Below are positions 22,901-30,056 of a stretch of 64,000 nucleotides of DNA, piece after piece. Within the stretch, counting starts at the first letter, position 1. Each line of letters opens with the position of its first letter. A model generated the notes under the pieces. That model was not told the DNA's origin. It did no database searches and saw only the letters and a program-made list of their open reading frames with translations. This DNA is from Flavobacteriaceae bacterium (GTDB taxonomy: Bacteria > Bacteroidota > Bacteroidia > Flavobacteriales > Flavobacteriaceae): contig NVXD01000001.1 in NCBI GenBank assembly GCA_002746415.1, positions 62,001 to 126,000 of the forward strand, written 5' to 3'. The translations under genes were made by a program, and so were the position numbers.

Positions 22901-23178
22901 CTATAATTACCATCAAAATCTGTTGTTGTCCCGTTTGTAGTCCCTTTTTCAATAATGGTAACACCTATAAGCGGCACATCATTTTCATCCAAAACCGTTC
23001 CGGTAATGGTCTCCTGTAAAAACTCTGTTTTTACACTTTCAATACTCATGTCATATGAAAAGGCGTGTGCCTTTGTACCCATAAAGGCCATGACCAATAG
23101 CAAAAACGAAAGCTTCATTTTTGCATTTCTTTTAAAAACATTCTCCATGAATTTGGAGAACCAATGGTTGTTCTTCAT
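19906..23178 (-). CDS. susC: SusC/RagA-family TonB-dependent outer-membrane transporter
   Basis: The 1090-residue protein has a signal sequence around residues 20-40. A carboxypeptidase-regulatory-like domain follows (ITGTVLDENDVPLIGVTI, FSYIGYKSIEI; about residues 57-130). Next come the TonB plug (LDEVVVVGYGTQKKLTISGAV, VIDGIPDRDGGLGRLN, AAIYGARAANGAIIVTTKKG) and a large 22-strand-type barrel. The barrel ends in NTGFTITF with a terminal aromatic, as outer-membrane barrels do. It imports oligosaccharide captured by SusD using TonB energy. Two copies of the operator-like repeat lie 102 and 241 bases upstream, so sugar-responsive control is likely. Confidence 0.95.
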   Translation of the reverse strand: MKNNHWFSKFMENVFKRNAKMKLSFLLLVMAFMGTKAHAFSYDMSIESVKTEFLQETITGTVLDENDVPLIGVTIIEKGTTNGTTTDFDGNYSITVSSSTSVLVFSYIGYKSIEIATDTQTVINTVLVEDTARLDEVVVVGYGTQKKLTISGAVTSVRGAVLETAPVIDVSNALAGRLPGVVIIQESGEPGFDGATISIRGTNTLGDNSPLIVIDGIPDRDGGLGRLNSSDIESFTVLKDASAAIYGARAANGAIIVTTKKGKRGSKPVIKYEANFGMNQPTKLPSMSNAVQYANIMNELPIYSNIPVGEWQAASDAIRNNGSYASPTVGVGALNANFSPAAIQAHADGSDPWGFPDTDWFGDTFNNWTGQSRHNLSISGGNDDIRYFTSMGYVDQDAYYKNSATRFQKYNFRVNVSAKINKYIDVDLGTYLGREERDFPTQTSGQIFRMLMRGRPTDPAIWPNGLPGPDIENGQNPVVVTTNATGYDKTPTEYTQLNGSLNITNPWIEGLKLTLSASVDRSTQTGKKWETPWTLYSWDRESYESDGVTPLLDGAIRSNFTDARLTQTHSSVMNVNLTALLNYDRTFSEDHTINVLVGATKEKFKGNNFLAFRRNYLSTAVDNLFAGGSLQQNTDGSAYERARLGYYGRFRYDFQEKYLAEFIWRYDGSYIFPENDRFGFFPGVLLGWNISKEDFFNIDVIDHLKLRTSYGQMGNDQVVFNDQLQEYAYLSTYGFSEYPINGVVATTLQETLLSNSSFTWEVANNFNVGIDAVINSNFNLALDYFYNQRDQILIQKTGSTPASSGISALLPPVNAGKVDNSGFEFAFNYYGGKPDGLKFDFGINGGYAKNKVVFMDEIPGAPDYQLQEGKSIGGYLVYESDGAFFDQAEIDSNTLDYSGVTSQLIPGDMKFKDINGDGVIDADDRTRLNDNGIPTFNFGATANFNYKNWDLNILFQGATGSSIHIETESGDIGNYLEYSYNNRWSIDNPSSVHPRLASRGDTYYTGGNFGDNTYYLYSKNYIRLKNLSIGYNFPSKIIESLGIAGIRVYASGSNLITWDKNNIFDPEATAQNGVYYPQARVLNTGFTITF

Positions 23179-23279
23179 ACTGGTTATTTAAATTGAGTTA
23201 GTTTGAATAGGCGATTTAACTTCCAAATTATTCAGTAAATCACACATTATAATGGACGAATATAATCAAAATAATTCTT

Positions 23280-23298
23280 AAACGTATAATTTACCCTT
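23280..23298. promoter_or_regulatory. Operator-like inverted repeat, copy 2 (susC proximal)
   Basis: AAACGTA-TAATT-TACCCTT, same arms and 5-base spacer as the copy before galT. It lies 102 bases upstream of the susC start. On the minus strand a -7-like TTATTTTG follows 5 bases later. Confidence 0.6.
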
Positions 23299-23418
23299 AT
23301 AAATAAACAAAAACACACCTAATAATGTAAAATTCCCACAACAAAATATAGCTTTACACCCAATATACTGATTTTGAGGTCGTATATCTATGTTTTGTTG
23401 GGTATTTTAAGCAATTTT

Positions 23419-23437
23419 ACACGTAATATATACCTTT
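23419..23437. promoter_or_regulatory. Operator-like inverted repeat, copy 3 (susC distal)
   Basis: ACACGTA-ATATA-TACCTTT. The surrounding 32 bases match the copy at 23280 at about 25 positions in the same orientation. That suggests a duplicated site, possibly for cooperative binding or looping. Confidence 0.55.
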
Positions 23438-23536
23438 ATAAAAAATTAGTGAACCGCAGCAAGAATTAACACTTTGGGTCTTTATGCTTAGAAATTTAAT
23501 ATTTGTTTGCAGATGACAAAAAAATACACATCAAAA

Positions 23537-25969
23537 TCACTCCTTTGATACTAGGTTTATTTTAGTGCTTTTTAACCCCTTTCCTCTTACAACCAATTCT
23601 ATCTCTCCCATTTCTTTAGTAGATTGCACCAAGACAACTAGTTTTCCACTAAACAACTTCATGCTTGGTAAATGAAACAGCTCTAACGAGGTTGCATCCC
23701 CATTACAGGCAGCACGATAAGTCCCTTCACCTTTTACTTTAAAACTCAATTGATTGGTAGCAGTGGGACAGGGAATCCCATTTTTATCTACGGCTGATAC
23801 CGTAACAAATGCCAAATCTTTTCCATTGGCCTTTAATGTTCTTCGATTAGAATCAAAGACTAGTTTATATGGTTTTCCCGAAGTACGAACTTCTTTTTGA
23901 GCAACTGCATCGCCATTAGCATCATAAGCAACCACTTTTAGAGTGCCAGGCTCATAGATAACATCCATCCACATTAGACGGTATCTGCTTTGAGGAGTGC
24001 TTGCATTCTTTTTTTGTATTCCTAAACTTTTGCCATTCAAAAATAGTTCAGCACTATCATAATTGGTATACACAAAAACAGGTGTTGTTTCTCCCTCTCT
24101 TCCTTCCCAATTCCAGTGTGGCAGTATATGCAAGGTTTCATCCTTGGTATTCCAACGGCTACGGTATAAATAAAACCGATCTTTAGGTAGGCCTGCCAAA
24201 TCACTTATACCAAAATAGGAGCTACGCGATGGCCATTTTTCATCATAAGGAGTAGGCTCTCCCAAATAATCAAATCCAGTCCAAACAAACTCTCCAATCA
24301 CCCATGGTTTATCATCCTGTAAAATAAAATCATCATCAGGTAAATTGGACCAGTCACAAAACTCCAAATCATAAGAGGAAGATTGATAATCATTATACTG
24401 CTTCATCTTGCCTTGAACAACAGGGAATTTATATATACCTCTAGAACTTACTGTAGATGCAGTCTCTGATCCCAAAATCATTCCCTGAGGGAATTTCTCA
24501 TAAGCCTCTTCATATAAATGAACCCTGTAATTAAGGCCTGGGATGTCCAACAACGCTCCAAAACCAGACTCCATTGTTGCCTTTACCTGATCCATTCCTA
24601 CCGTAACAGGACGTGTTGGGTCCTCTCTATGAAAAATATCCTGTAACCATTTTGCTCGTTTAGCCCCTTCTGACCCCCATTGATCTGGCACTTCGTTTCC
24701 TGAACTCCACATTACAATACTAGGATGATTTCTAGTTGCTTGCACCAAATTCACAATATCTTTCTCTACATCGGCATCGAAGAAACGGTGGTACCCATTC
24801 TCCACTTTTGGTTTTGCCCATTCATCAAAACTCTCAGCCAAAAACATCAATCCCATTTCATCACATAATTCCAATTGTTCAATAGAAGGCATGTTATGGG
24901 AGCTACGAACGGCATTGACGCCCATATCCTTTAAAATGCGTAATTGCCTTCTCAAGGCTGCTTTATTTACTGCTGTGCCAAGCGGTCCTAAATCATGGTG
25001 CAAACAAACCCCTTTAAACTTCCGCACCTTACCATTTAAACTAAACCCTATTTTTGATTCATATTTAATTTCTCGGATTCCAAATCTTGTTATTACTTCG
25101 TCTTTAAGAATATTGCCTGAATACAACTGTGATATAGCAGTGTATAAATAAGGTGTTTCTGGACTCCACAAATTAGGATTGGCAACAGCTATATTCTGTT
25201 CAAATTCATTTCCAAAAGATAATTTCGCCACATCAGTAGCAACTACTACCCCACTGGAATCAACTATTTTGGTTCGCATTTGAAGGTTACTCCCTGACAC
25301 TTTTGTCCGAATATTCACTTTGGCCAAGTCAGGAGTAATGAAAGGAGTCGTCACAAAAGTCCCCCAATGCGCGATACTCTCTTTGTCCTTAAGCACTATT
25401 TTAACATTTCTATATATTCCAGCGCCTGGATACCAACGAGATGACAGCCCCATGTTTGATACATTAACTGCCAAGGTGTTTTTTTCTGTGCTTGAGATGT
25501 ACTCCGTTATATCAAAATAAAAATAACTATAACCATAATTCCATTCACCTACTTTTTTTCCATTGACAAAAACTTTTGGCTGGCTCATTACACCATCAAA
25601 TGCAATAAGTACTTTTTTATCTTTATTAAAATTAGGAAGTGTGAATTCCGTTCTATACCATGCTTCTCCAGTATATGGCAAGGCGCCTGTTCTCCCTGTT
25701 TTTTCCGAAGCTACCTTTTCCCCATTTTGTACTATAGCAACAGATTGCTTATCTATTTCTTTGTCAAAGGGACCATAAATAGCCCAGTCATGCGGAACCG
25801 TGATACTTTCCCAATCACTGTCGTCAAAATCTTTTTGAAAGGCCAAACTAGAACCATCTTTTTGAAATTTCCATCCAGTAGTTAGCTCAGTTACTTCTCT
25901 TACTTGTGATTTCACATATTGAGAAAGCATTAAAAACAATACAAATACTAATGGATTTAATCTTTTCAT
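23537..25969 (-). CDS. Secreted GH2 beta-galactosidase-like enzyme (short, non-LacZ subtype)
   Basis: The 810-residue protein has a signal peptide (VLFLMLSQYVKSQ). It has GH2 sugar-binding and immunoglobulin-like domains (VPHDWAIYGPFD, SRWYPGAGIYRNVKI), then a TIM barrel and C-terminal beta-sandwich domains of the DUF4982 kind (VFVYTNYDSAELFLNGKSLG). The acid/base is E426 (WSSGNEVPDQWG). The nucleophile is probably E502 (GSETAS), 76 residues later, the same spacing as E461/E537 in LacZ. A second conserved Glu lies in GEFVWTGFDYLGEPTPY. It differs clearly from the 1038-residue LacZ-type enzyme, so the two may take different linkages or substituted galactosides. An operator-like repeat lies 60 bases upstream. 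Confidence 0.88.
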   Translation of the reverse strand: MKRLNPLVFVLFLMLSQYVKSQVREVTELTTGWKFQKDGSSLAFQKDFDDSDWESITVPHDWAIYGPFDKEIDKQSVAIVQNGEKVASEKTGRTGALPYTGEAWYRTEFTLPNFNKDKKVLIAFDGVMSQPKVFVNGKKVGEWNYGYSYFYFDITEYISSTEKNTLAVNVSNMGLSSRWYPGAGIYRNVKIVLKDKESIAHWGTFVTTPFITPDLAKVNIRTKVSGSNLQMRTKIVDSSGVVVATDVAKLSFGNEFEQNIAVANPNLWSPETPYLYTAISQLYSGNILKDEVITRFGIREIKYESKIGFSLNGKVRKFKGVCLHHDLGPLGTAVNKAALRRQLRILKDMGVNAVRSSHNMPSIEQLELCDEMGLMFLAESFDEWAKPKVENGYHRFFDADVEKDIVNLVQATRNHPSIVMWSSGNEVPDQWGSEGAKRAKWLQDIFHREDPTRPVTVGMDQVKATMESGFGALLDIPGLNYRVHLYEEAYEKFPQGMILGSETASTVSSRGIYKFPVVQGKMKQYNDYQSSSYDLEFCDWSNLPDDDFILQDDKPWVIGEFVWTGFDYLGEPTPYDEKWPSRSSYFGISDLAGLPKDRFYLYRSRWNTKDETLHILPHWNWEGREGETTPVFVYTNYDSAELFLNGKSLGIQKKNASTPQSRYRLMWMDVIYEPGTLKVVAYDANGDAVAQKEVRTSGKPYKLVFDSNRRTLKANGKDLAFVTVSAVDKNGIPCPTATNQLSFKVKGEGTYRAACNGDATSLELFHLPSMKLFSGKLVVLVQSTKEMGEIELVVRGKGLKSTKINLVSKE

Positions 25970-26028
25970 AATATCTAAAAATATTTACAATTATTCTTTT
26001 ATAACAAAAAAAGGGTTAAACATCTTAT

Positions 26029-26047
26029 AAAAGTAAATATTACATTT
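26029..26047. promoter_or_regulatory. Operator-like inverted repeat, copy 4 (upstream of GH2 at 23537)
   Basis: AAAAGTA-AATAT-TACATTT, same spacing as the other copies. It lies in the 127-base gap between the NUDIX-type regulator and the GH2 gene. No clear -7 box follows on the minus strand, so this copy is a little weaker in context. Confidence 0.5.
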
Positions 26048-26096
26048 ATTAATCCAAAACACAAATTATCAAGAAAAAAAGTCCGGTGTAGAAAAT

Positions 26097-26798
26097 TTAA
26101 ATCTCGAAATTAAAACCAGACAACAGCAATTTATTGTAATTCTCATGATTAAACTTGTGTAAGTATGCGCCGCGCTTAGATGAAGTCTTATCTTTCTCGT
26201 CAAGCTTTATGAGTACATTTAGGGAATTGACCTTTTTCCTAAAATTCCGAGAATCCAATTTACGCTGATAAATTGCTTCATACAAAGCTTGTAGTTGTGG
26301 TATGGTAAACTTCTCTGGAAGCAATTCAAAACCAATAGGTTGGTACTTTGCCCTACGCCTTAATCGTTTTAACCCATCCAATACCATTAGATTATGATCC
26401 AATGCCAAGGTAGGCAAATCTTCAAATTTGTACCAAAAAGCACCGTGACTTTCTACCAATTTTTCATCATAATCATCAATACGAATCAACGCATATTGTG
26501 CAATAGAAATGCATCGATAACCAGGATCTCTTTCTACTTTACCATATGCCATTAGTTGTTCAAAAAAAACATTGCTAATGCCTGTTATTTCTTTTAATAT
26601 ACGGCTTGCAGCCTTATCTACATCCTCATCTATTTCGACGAAACTGCCAATTAAGGACCATAAACCCTTATTGGGCTCTACCCGTCTTTTGAAGACCAAT
26701 AGTTTAAGTTCCCCAGAATCAAATCCAAATATTATGCAGTCCGTAGCGACATACATTTTCCCTATATGGGAATAATAATCTATCAATTGTTTAGCCAT
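26097..26798 (-). CDS. NrtR/AraR-like transcriptional regulator: degenerate NUDIX domain plus winged helix
   Basis: The frame opens at 26828, but the ATG at 26798 (MAKQLIDYYSH) is preferred, giving 233 residues. The N-terminal half is a NUDIX fold (IIFGFDSGELKLLVFKRR, GLWSLIGSFVEIDED). Its NUDIX box reads R-I-L-K-E-I-T-G-I where catalytic members have R-E-U-x-E-E-x-G-U, so two metal-binding glutamates are lost and hydrolysis is unlikely. The C-terminal part (LPEKFTIPQLQALYEAIYQRKLDSRNFRKK) is a winged-helix DNA-binding domain. Bacteroidota use this architecture for sugar-responsive regulators such as AraR of arabinose use. Divergent placement against galK makes it the better candidate for the repeated operator. 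Confidence 0.85.
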   Translation of the reverse strand: MAKQLIDYYSHIGKMYVATDCIIFGFDSGELKLLVFKRRVEPNKGLWSLIGSFVEIDEDVDKAASRILKEITGISNVFFEQLMAYGKVERDPGYRCISIAQYALIRIDDYDEKLVESHGAFWYKFEDLPTLALDHNLMVLDGLKRLRRRAKYQPIGFELLPEKFTIPQLQALYEAIYQRKLDSRNFRKKVNSLNVLIKLDEKDKTSSKRGAYLHKFNHENYNKLLLSGFNFEI

Positions 26799-26849
26799 GG
26801 TATTCCTCAAAAATAACAAATAAATCAAATATTTGCCTTAAAGCATAAT

Positions 26850-26868
26850 AAGCGTATCATGAACATTT
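26850..26868. promoter_or_regulatory. Operator-like inverted repeat, copy 5 (galK / NUDIX regulator divergent region)
   Basis: AAGCGTA-TCATG-AACATTT, with one arm base differing from consensus. It stands 2 bases before a TATATTTG box, exactly as before galT. A separate perfect palindrome CAAATATTTG lies at 26826-26835, close to the regulator start. Confidence 0.55.
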
Positions 26869-26870
26869 AT

Positions 26871-26878
26871 TATATTTG
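26871..26878 (+). promoter_or_regulatory. galK promoter -7 box
   Basis: TATATTTG matches the Bacteroidota -7 consensus and is embedded in ACATTTATTATATTTG, a stretch shared with the galT promoter. It overlaps the TTG at 26876 that opens the longest galK frame, arguing that translation starts downstream. Confidence 0.6.
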
Positions 26879-28090
26879 GCGCTATTACCTAAAAATAAAT
26901 CCTTGAGAATACTCCCACAGAATGAAAAATTAAGAGCGTATAACGAATTTTTCACTCCAGAGGAAAGTGACATAATTATAGAAGCCCCCGGTAGAATTAA
27001 TTTAATTGGAGAACATATAGATTACAATGGTGGTCATGTGCTACCTGCTGCTATCAATCGGAAAATCACTATTCGTCTTAAAAAAAATGGTCACGAAAAT
27101 ATATGCACAATTTTTTCATCAAGCTATAATTGTAAATTTGACCTAGACCTACATAACATTAAAAAAAGCAATGTTTTGTGGGAAAATTATATTTTGGGAG
27201 TCATACACTTCATTCATCTCCTAAAGCCAAATAGCCTGTTAGGATTTGATTGTATTATAGACAGTGATTTACCCATGGGAGCTGGAATTAGCTCTTCTGC
27301 AGCTTTTGAATGTGGTTTTGCAGCTGGATTGAACAATTTATTTAATTTGGAATTAACCGATATAGAAATTATTACCGTTTCTCAAAGTGCGGAGCAAACA
27401 TTTGTTGGCACTAATTGTGGGATAATGGATCAATTTTCTGTAGTAAAAGGAAGAAAAAATAAACTTATTTTTCTTAACTGCAACACATTAGATTTTAAAT
27501 ACATCAATGCTGATTTTGATCCCTATAACATTATTCTGTTAAATACGAATGTATCTCATACACTTTCCGAAAGTGAATATAACACAAGAAGAGATGAATG
27601 TAAAATAGTTTTGGACCTCATCAACAAAAATGGAAATCAATTTGAATGTTTGGCAGATGTACCCAAGCAGATTCTGATGCTGTATAAAAATTCTATGTCA
27701 AAAAAAGAATACGATAGAGCACTTTATGTAGTACAAGAGAACAATAGGGTTATAAAAGCAACCCAAGCATTGGAAAACAATAACATGGAAGCATTTGGTA
27801 AATTATTATACCAATCTCACCTTGGTTTAAAAAATCTTTATGAGGTAAGTTGTGTTGAGCTCGATTTTTTAGTAGATTATTCAACAAAACACAAAGAAGT
27901 CATTGGATCAAGAATGATGGGCGGGGGATTTGGAGGCAGTACTGTTAATTTAATCCATAAAGATTATGTTAATAGCTACATTGAAAATGTTTCAAAAGCC
28001 TATAAAGAGGAATTTTCAATTTCTTTGACCCCAATCATAGTTTCCGTAGACAATGGTGTCGCTATTAAGAAACATAACATCCAACAATAA
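26876..28090 (+). CDS. galK: Galactokinase (Leloir pathway)
   Basis: GHMP-family kinase that phosphorylates galactose at C1. Motifs present are APGRINLIGEHIDYNGG (galactokinase signature), PMGAGISSSAAFECG (ATP loop) and MMGGGFGGSTV near the C-terminus. The frame has no early in-frame ATG. The longest version starts at a TTG (26876) that coincides with the promoter -7 box, so the TTG at 26903, giving 395 residues, is the likelier start. It leads a four-gene operon, with the DUF1080 gene 6 bases downstream. The shared promoter motif ties it to galT. Confidence 0.93.
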   Translation: MALLPKNKSLRILPQNEKLRAYNEFFTPEESDIIIEAPGRINLIGEHIDYNGGHVLPAAINRKITIRLKKNGHENICTIFSSSYNCKFDLDLHNIKKSNVLWENYILGVIHFIHLLKPNSLLGFDCIIDSDLPMGAGISSSAAFECGFAAGLNNLFNLELTDIEIITVSQSAEQTFVGTNCGIMDQFSVVKGRKNKLIFLNCNTLDFKYINADFDPYNIILLNTNVSHTLSESEYNTRRDECKIVLDLINKNGNQFECLADVPKQILMLYKNSMSKKEYDRALYVVQENNRVIKATQALENNNMEAFGKLLYQSHLGLKNLYEVSCVELDFLVDYSTKHKEVIGSRMMGGGFGGSTVNLIHKDYVNSYIENVSKAYKEEFSISLTPIIVSVDNGVAIKKHNIQQ

Positions 28091-28096
28091 ACTAAT

Positions 28097-29011
28097 ATGA
28101 AACAAGGATTCATTTATTTCGCATTACTAATTTGTTTTACTTCATGCAACAGTAATAAAAAAAACACTACCCCAGGGGACAGTATAATAAACCCTGATAA
28201 AGAGGAATGGGTCTCCCTTTTCAATGGCAAGGATTTAACAGGATGGGACATTAAATTTGCTAATCAAGAACTAAATGTCAATTACAAAAACACTATTCAG
28301 GTAGAAGATGGCATGTTTAGGGTGGTATATGATGAGTATGAGGAATTTAACCATGACTACGGTCACATTTATTACAAGCAACCTTTCTCCTATTACAAAA
28401 TACGTTTTGCTTATCGGTTTACAGGAGAGCAAACAAAAGGAGGAGCGACTTGGAATGTTAGAAACAGTGGAATTATGTTTCATTCGCAATCCGCTGCCAG
28501 CAATAGTTTTGGGCAGGGTTTTCCAGTTTCCATAGAATTGCAACTTTTGGGCGGACTTAGTGATGGTGAAGAAAGACATACTGGCAATTTATGTACTCCA
28601 GGGACGGCATTCGAAATTGAAGGAGCTGTTAATTTAAGTCATTGTTACGATTCTTCTTCCAAAACCTATCATGGTGACCAATGGGTAGAGGTTGAAGCTA
28701 TTGTTTTAGGCAATGAATCCATTACTCATATTGTAGAAAAAGACACGGTCTTGGTTTTCCAAAAACCACACATTGGGAGTGAAAACATGGCTGATGATTT
28801 GAATAGTTTTGGTATTGATAATCAAGAAGAGTGGATGGCAAAAGAAGGTGATATGCTTAGTGAAGGATATATTGCATTGCAGGCCGAAAGTCACCCAATT
28901 GATTTTAAAAATATAGAATTGCTCAACTTAAAGGGATGTACAGACCCAAAAGCCGGCAATTACAAATCCTATTATGTAAAAACAGACAACTCAAGTTGCA
29001 CTTACGATTAA
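28097..29011 (+). CDS. DUF1080 (3-keto-disaccharide hydrolase-like) lipoprotein
   Basis: The 304-residue protein has a lipoprotein signal (lipobox Cys17 in ICFTSC). A DUF1080 concanavalin-like beta-sandwich follows (WVSLFNGKDLTGWDIKF near residue 35, NSGIMFH near 130, YIALQAESHPIDFKNIELL near 255). A short Cys-containing tail (CTDPKAGNYKSYYVKTDNSSC) may form a disulfide. Some family members act on 3-keto glycosides, as hydrolases or hydratases, after oxidation by Gfo/Idh-type enzymes. One such enzyme is encoded in the same operon, supporting this role for the periplasm. A carbohydrate-binding role cannot be excluded. Confidence 0.85.
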   Translation: MKQGFIYFALLICFTSCNSNKKNTTPGDSIINPDKEEWVSLFNGKDLTGWDIKFANQELNVNYKNTIQVEDGMFRVVYDEYEEFNHDYGHIYYKQPFSYYKIRFAYRFTGEQTKGGATWNVRNSGIMFHSQSAASNSFGQGFPVSIELQLLGGLSDGEERHTGNLCTPGTAFEIEGAVNLSHCYDSSSKTYHGDQWVEVEAIVLGNESITHIVEKDTVLVFQKPHIGSENMADDLNSFGIDNQEEWMAKEGDMLSEGYIALQAESHPIDFKNIELLNLKGCTDPKAGNYKSYYVKTDNSSCTYD

Positions 29012-29024
29012 AATTTATAAAAAT

Positions 29025-30056
29025 ATGAAGGCACTAGTACTGGAATCGTACAACAACTTAACCTACAAAGATGTTGAAAACCCTATTATTAATGACAATG
29101 AAGTATTGGTAAAAGTAAAAGCTGTAGGGATTTGTGGCAGCGATGTACATGGTATGGATGGTAGTACCGGTAGAAGGGTTCCACCTATTATCATGGGGCA
29201 CGAAGCATCAGGAATTATTCATGAAGTGGGCAACAATATTACAGCATGGAAACCAGGTGACCGCGTGACTTTTGATTCCACCATATACAATGAGGACGAC
29301 TGGTTTACTAAAAAAGGCATGTACAATCTAAGTGACAACCGAATGGTATTAGGAGTTTCTTGCAATGAATTTAAAAGAGGTGGAGCTTTTGCAGAATACG
29401 TAGTTATCCCCCAACATATTTTATATAAAATTCCAGAAAATGTATCCTTTTCACAGGCTGCAATGACCGAACCTGCAGCAGTTGCCTTGCATGCCTTAAA
29501 TATTTCTGATTTGGATAAAAACGCAACTATTTTGGTTGTTGGTTCAGGAATGGTAGGGATGTTTGTTATTCAATTGCTAAAAATCAAAGGGGTAAAAACC
29601 ATTATAGCAGTCGATACAGAAACGGACCGCTTGGAAAAAGCGAAACAATCTGGTGCCGACCATATCTTTAAACCAGATGATAAGGAACTTCCAAATCTCA
29701 TCAATCAAATAACAGGAAACAGGGGTGTTGATTTAGTTTTTGAAGTTGTTGGACTATCAGAAACCATCAACAAATCCATATCTCTTTTACGAAAAGGTGG
29801 AGCGTTGACCATTATCGGAAATTTATCCAAAACCATTGAACTACCATTACAAGCTGTAGTGACCCGTCAATTAAAAATTCAAGGGTCTTGTACCATCAAT
29901 GGTGAATATGAGGAAGTACTGGAATACATTTCTAACGGAAAATTAAATGTAGAAAGAATTTTATCTGCCGAAGCACCCCTGGAAGAGGGAGCTTCTTGGT
30001 TTGACCGATTGTACAAAAAAGAAAAAGGATTAATGAAAGTCATTCTAAAACCATGA
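29025..30056 (+). CDS. Zinc-dependent medium-chain alcohol/polyol dehydrogenase
   Basis: The 343-residue cytoplasmic MDR protein has a catalytic zinc site of C37 (GICGSDVHG), H59 and E60 (MGHEASG). The nucleotide-binding segment is LVVGSGMVGMFVIQLLK, and a sorbitol-dehydrogenase-like domain (GNRGVDLVFEVVG) follows. The structural-zinc lobe is unusual: the four clustered cysteines expected near residues 90-110 are absent and replaced by a Cys-poor segment (YNEDDWFTKKGMYNLSDNR). The substrate is probably a sugar alcohol or keto-sugar. It overlaps the next Gfo/Idh gene by 4 bases (ATGA), indicating tight co-expression. Confidence 0.88.
   Translation: MKALVLESYNNLTYKDVENPIINDNEVLVKVKAVGICGSDVHGMDGSTGRRVPPIIMGHEASGIIHEVGNNITAWKPGDRVTFDSTIYNEDDWFTKKGMYNLSDNRMVLGVSCNEFKRGGAFAEYVVIPQHILYKIPENVSFSQAAMTEPAAVALHALNISDLDKNATILVVGSGMVGMFVIQLLKIKGVKTIIAVDTETDRLEKAKQSGADHIFKPDDKELPNLINQITGNRGVDLVFEVVGLSETINKSISLLRKGGALTIIGNLSKTIELPLQAVVTRQLKIQGSCTINGEYEEVLEYISNGKLNVERILSAEAPLEEGASWFDRLYKKEKGLMKVILKP

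Larger units (their letters stand above)
23179..23536. other. 358-base regulatory region upstream of susC
   Basis: No gene is seen here. It holds two copies of the operator-like inverted repeat (23280-23298, 23419-23437) embedded in a longer imperfect direct repeat of about 32 bases, both ending in TTATAAA. A minus-strand -7-like TTATTTTG (23267-23274) adjoins the proximal copy. The distal end overlaps the 3' untranslated region of the GH2 gene, which shows no clear terminator. Confidence 0.6.
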
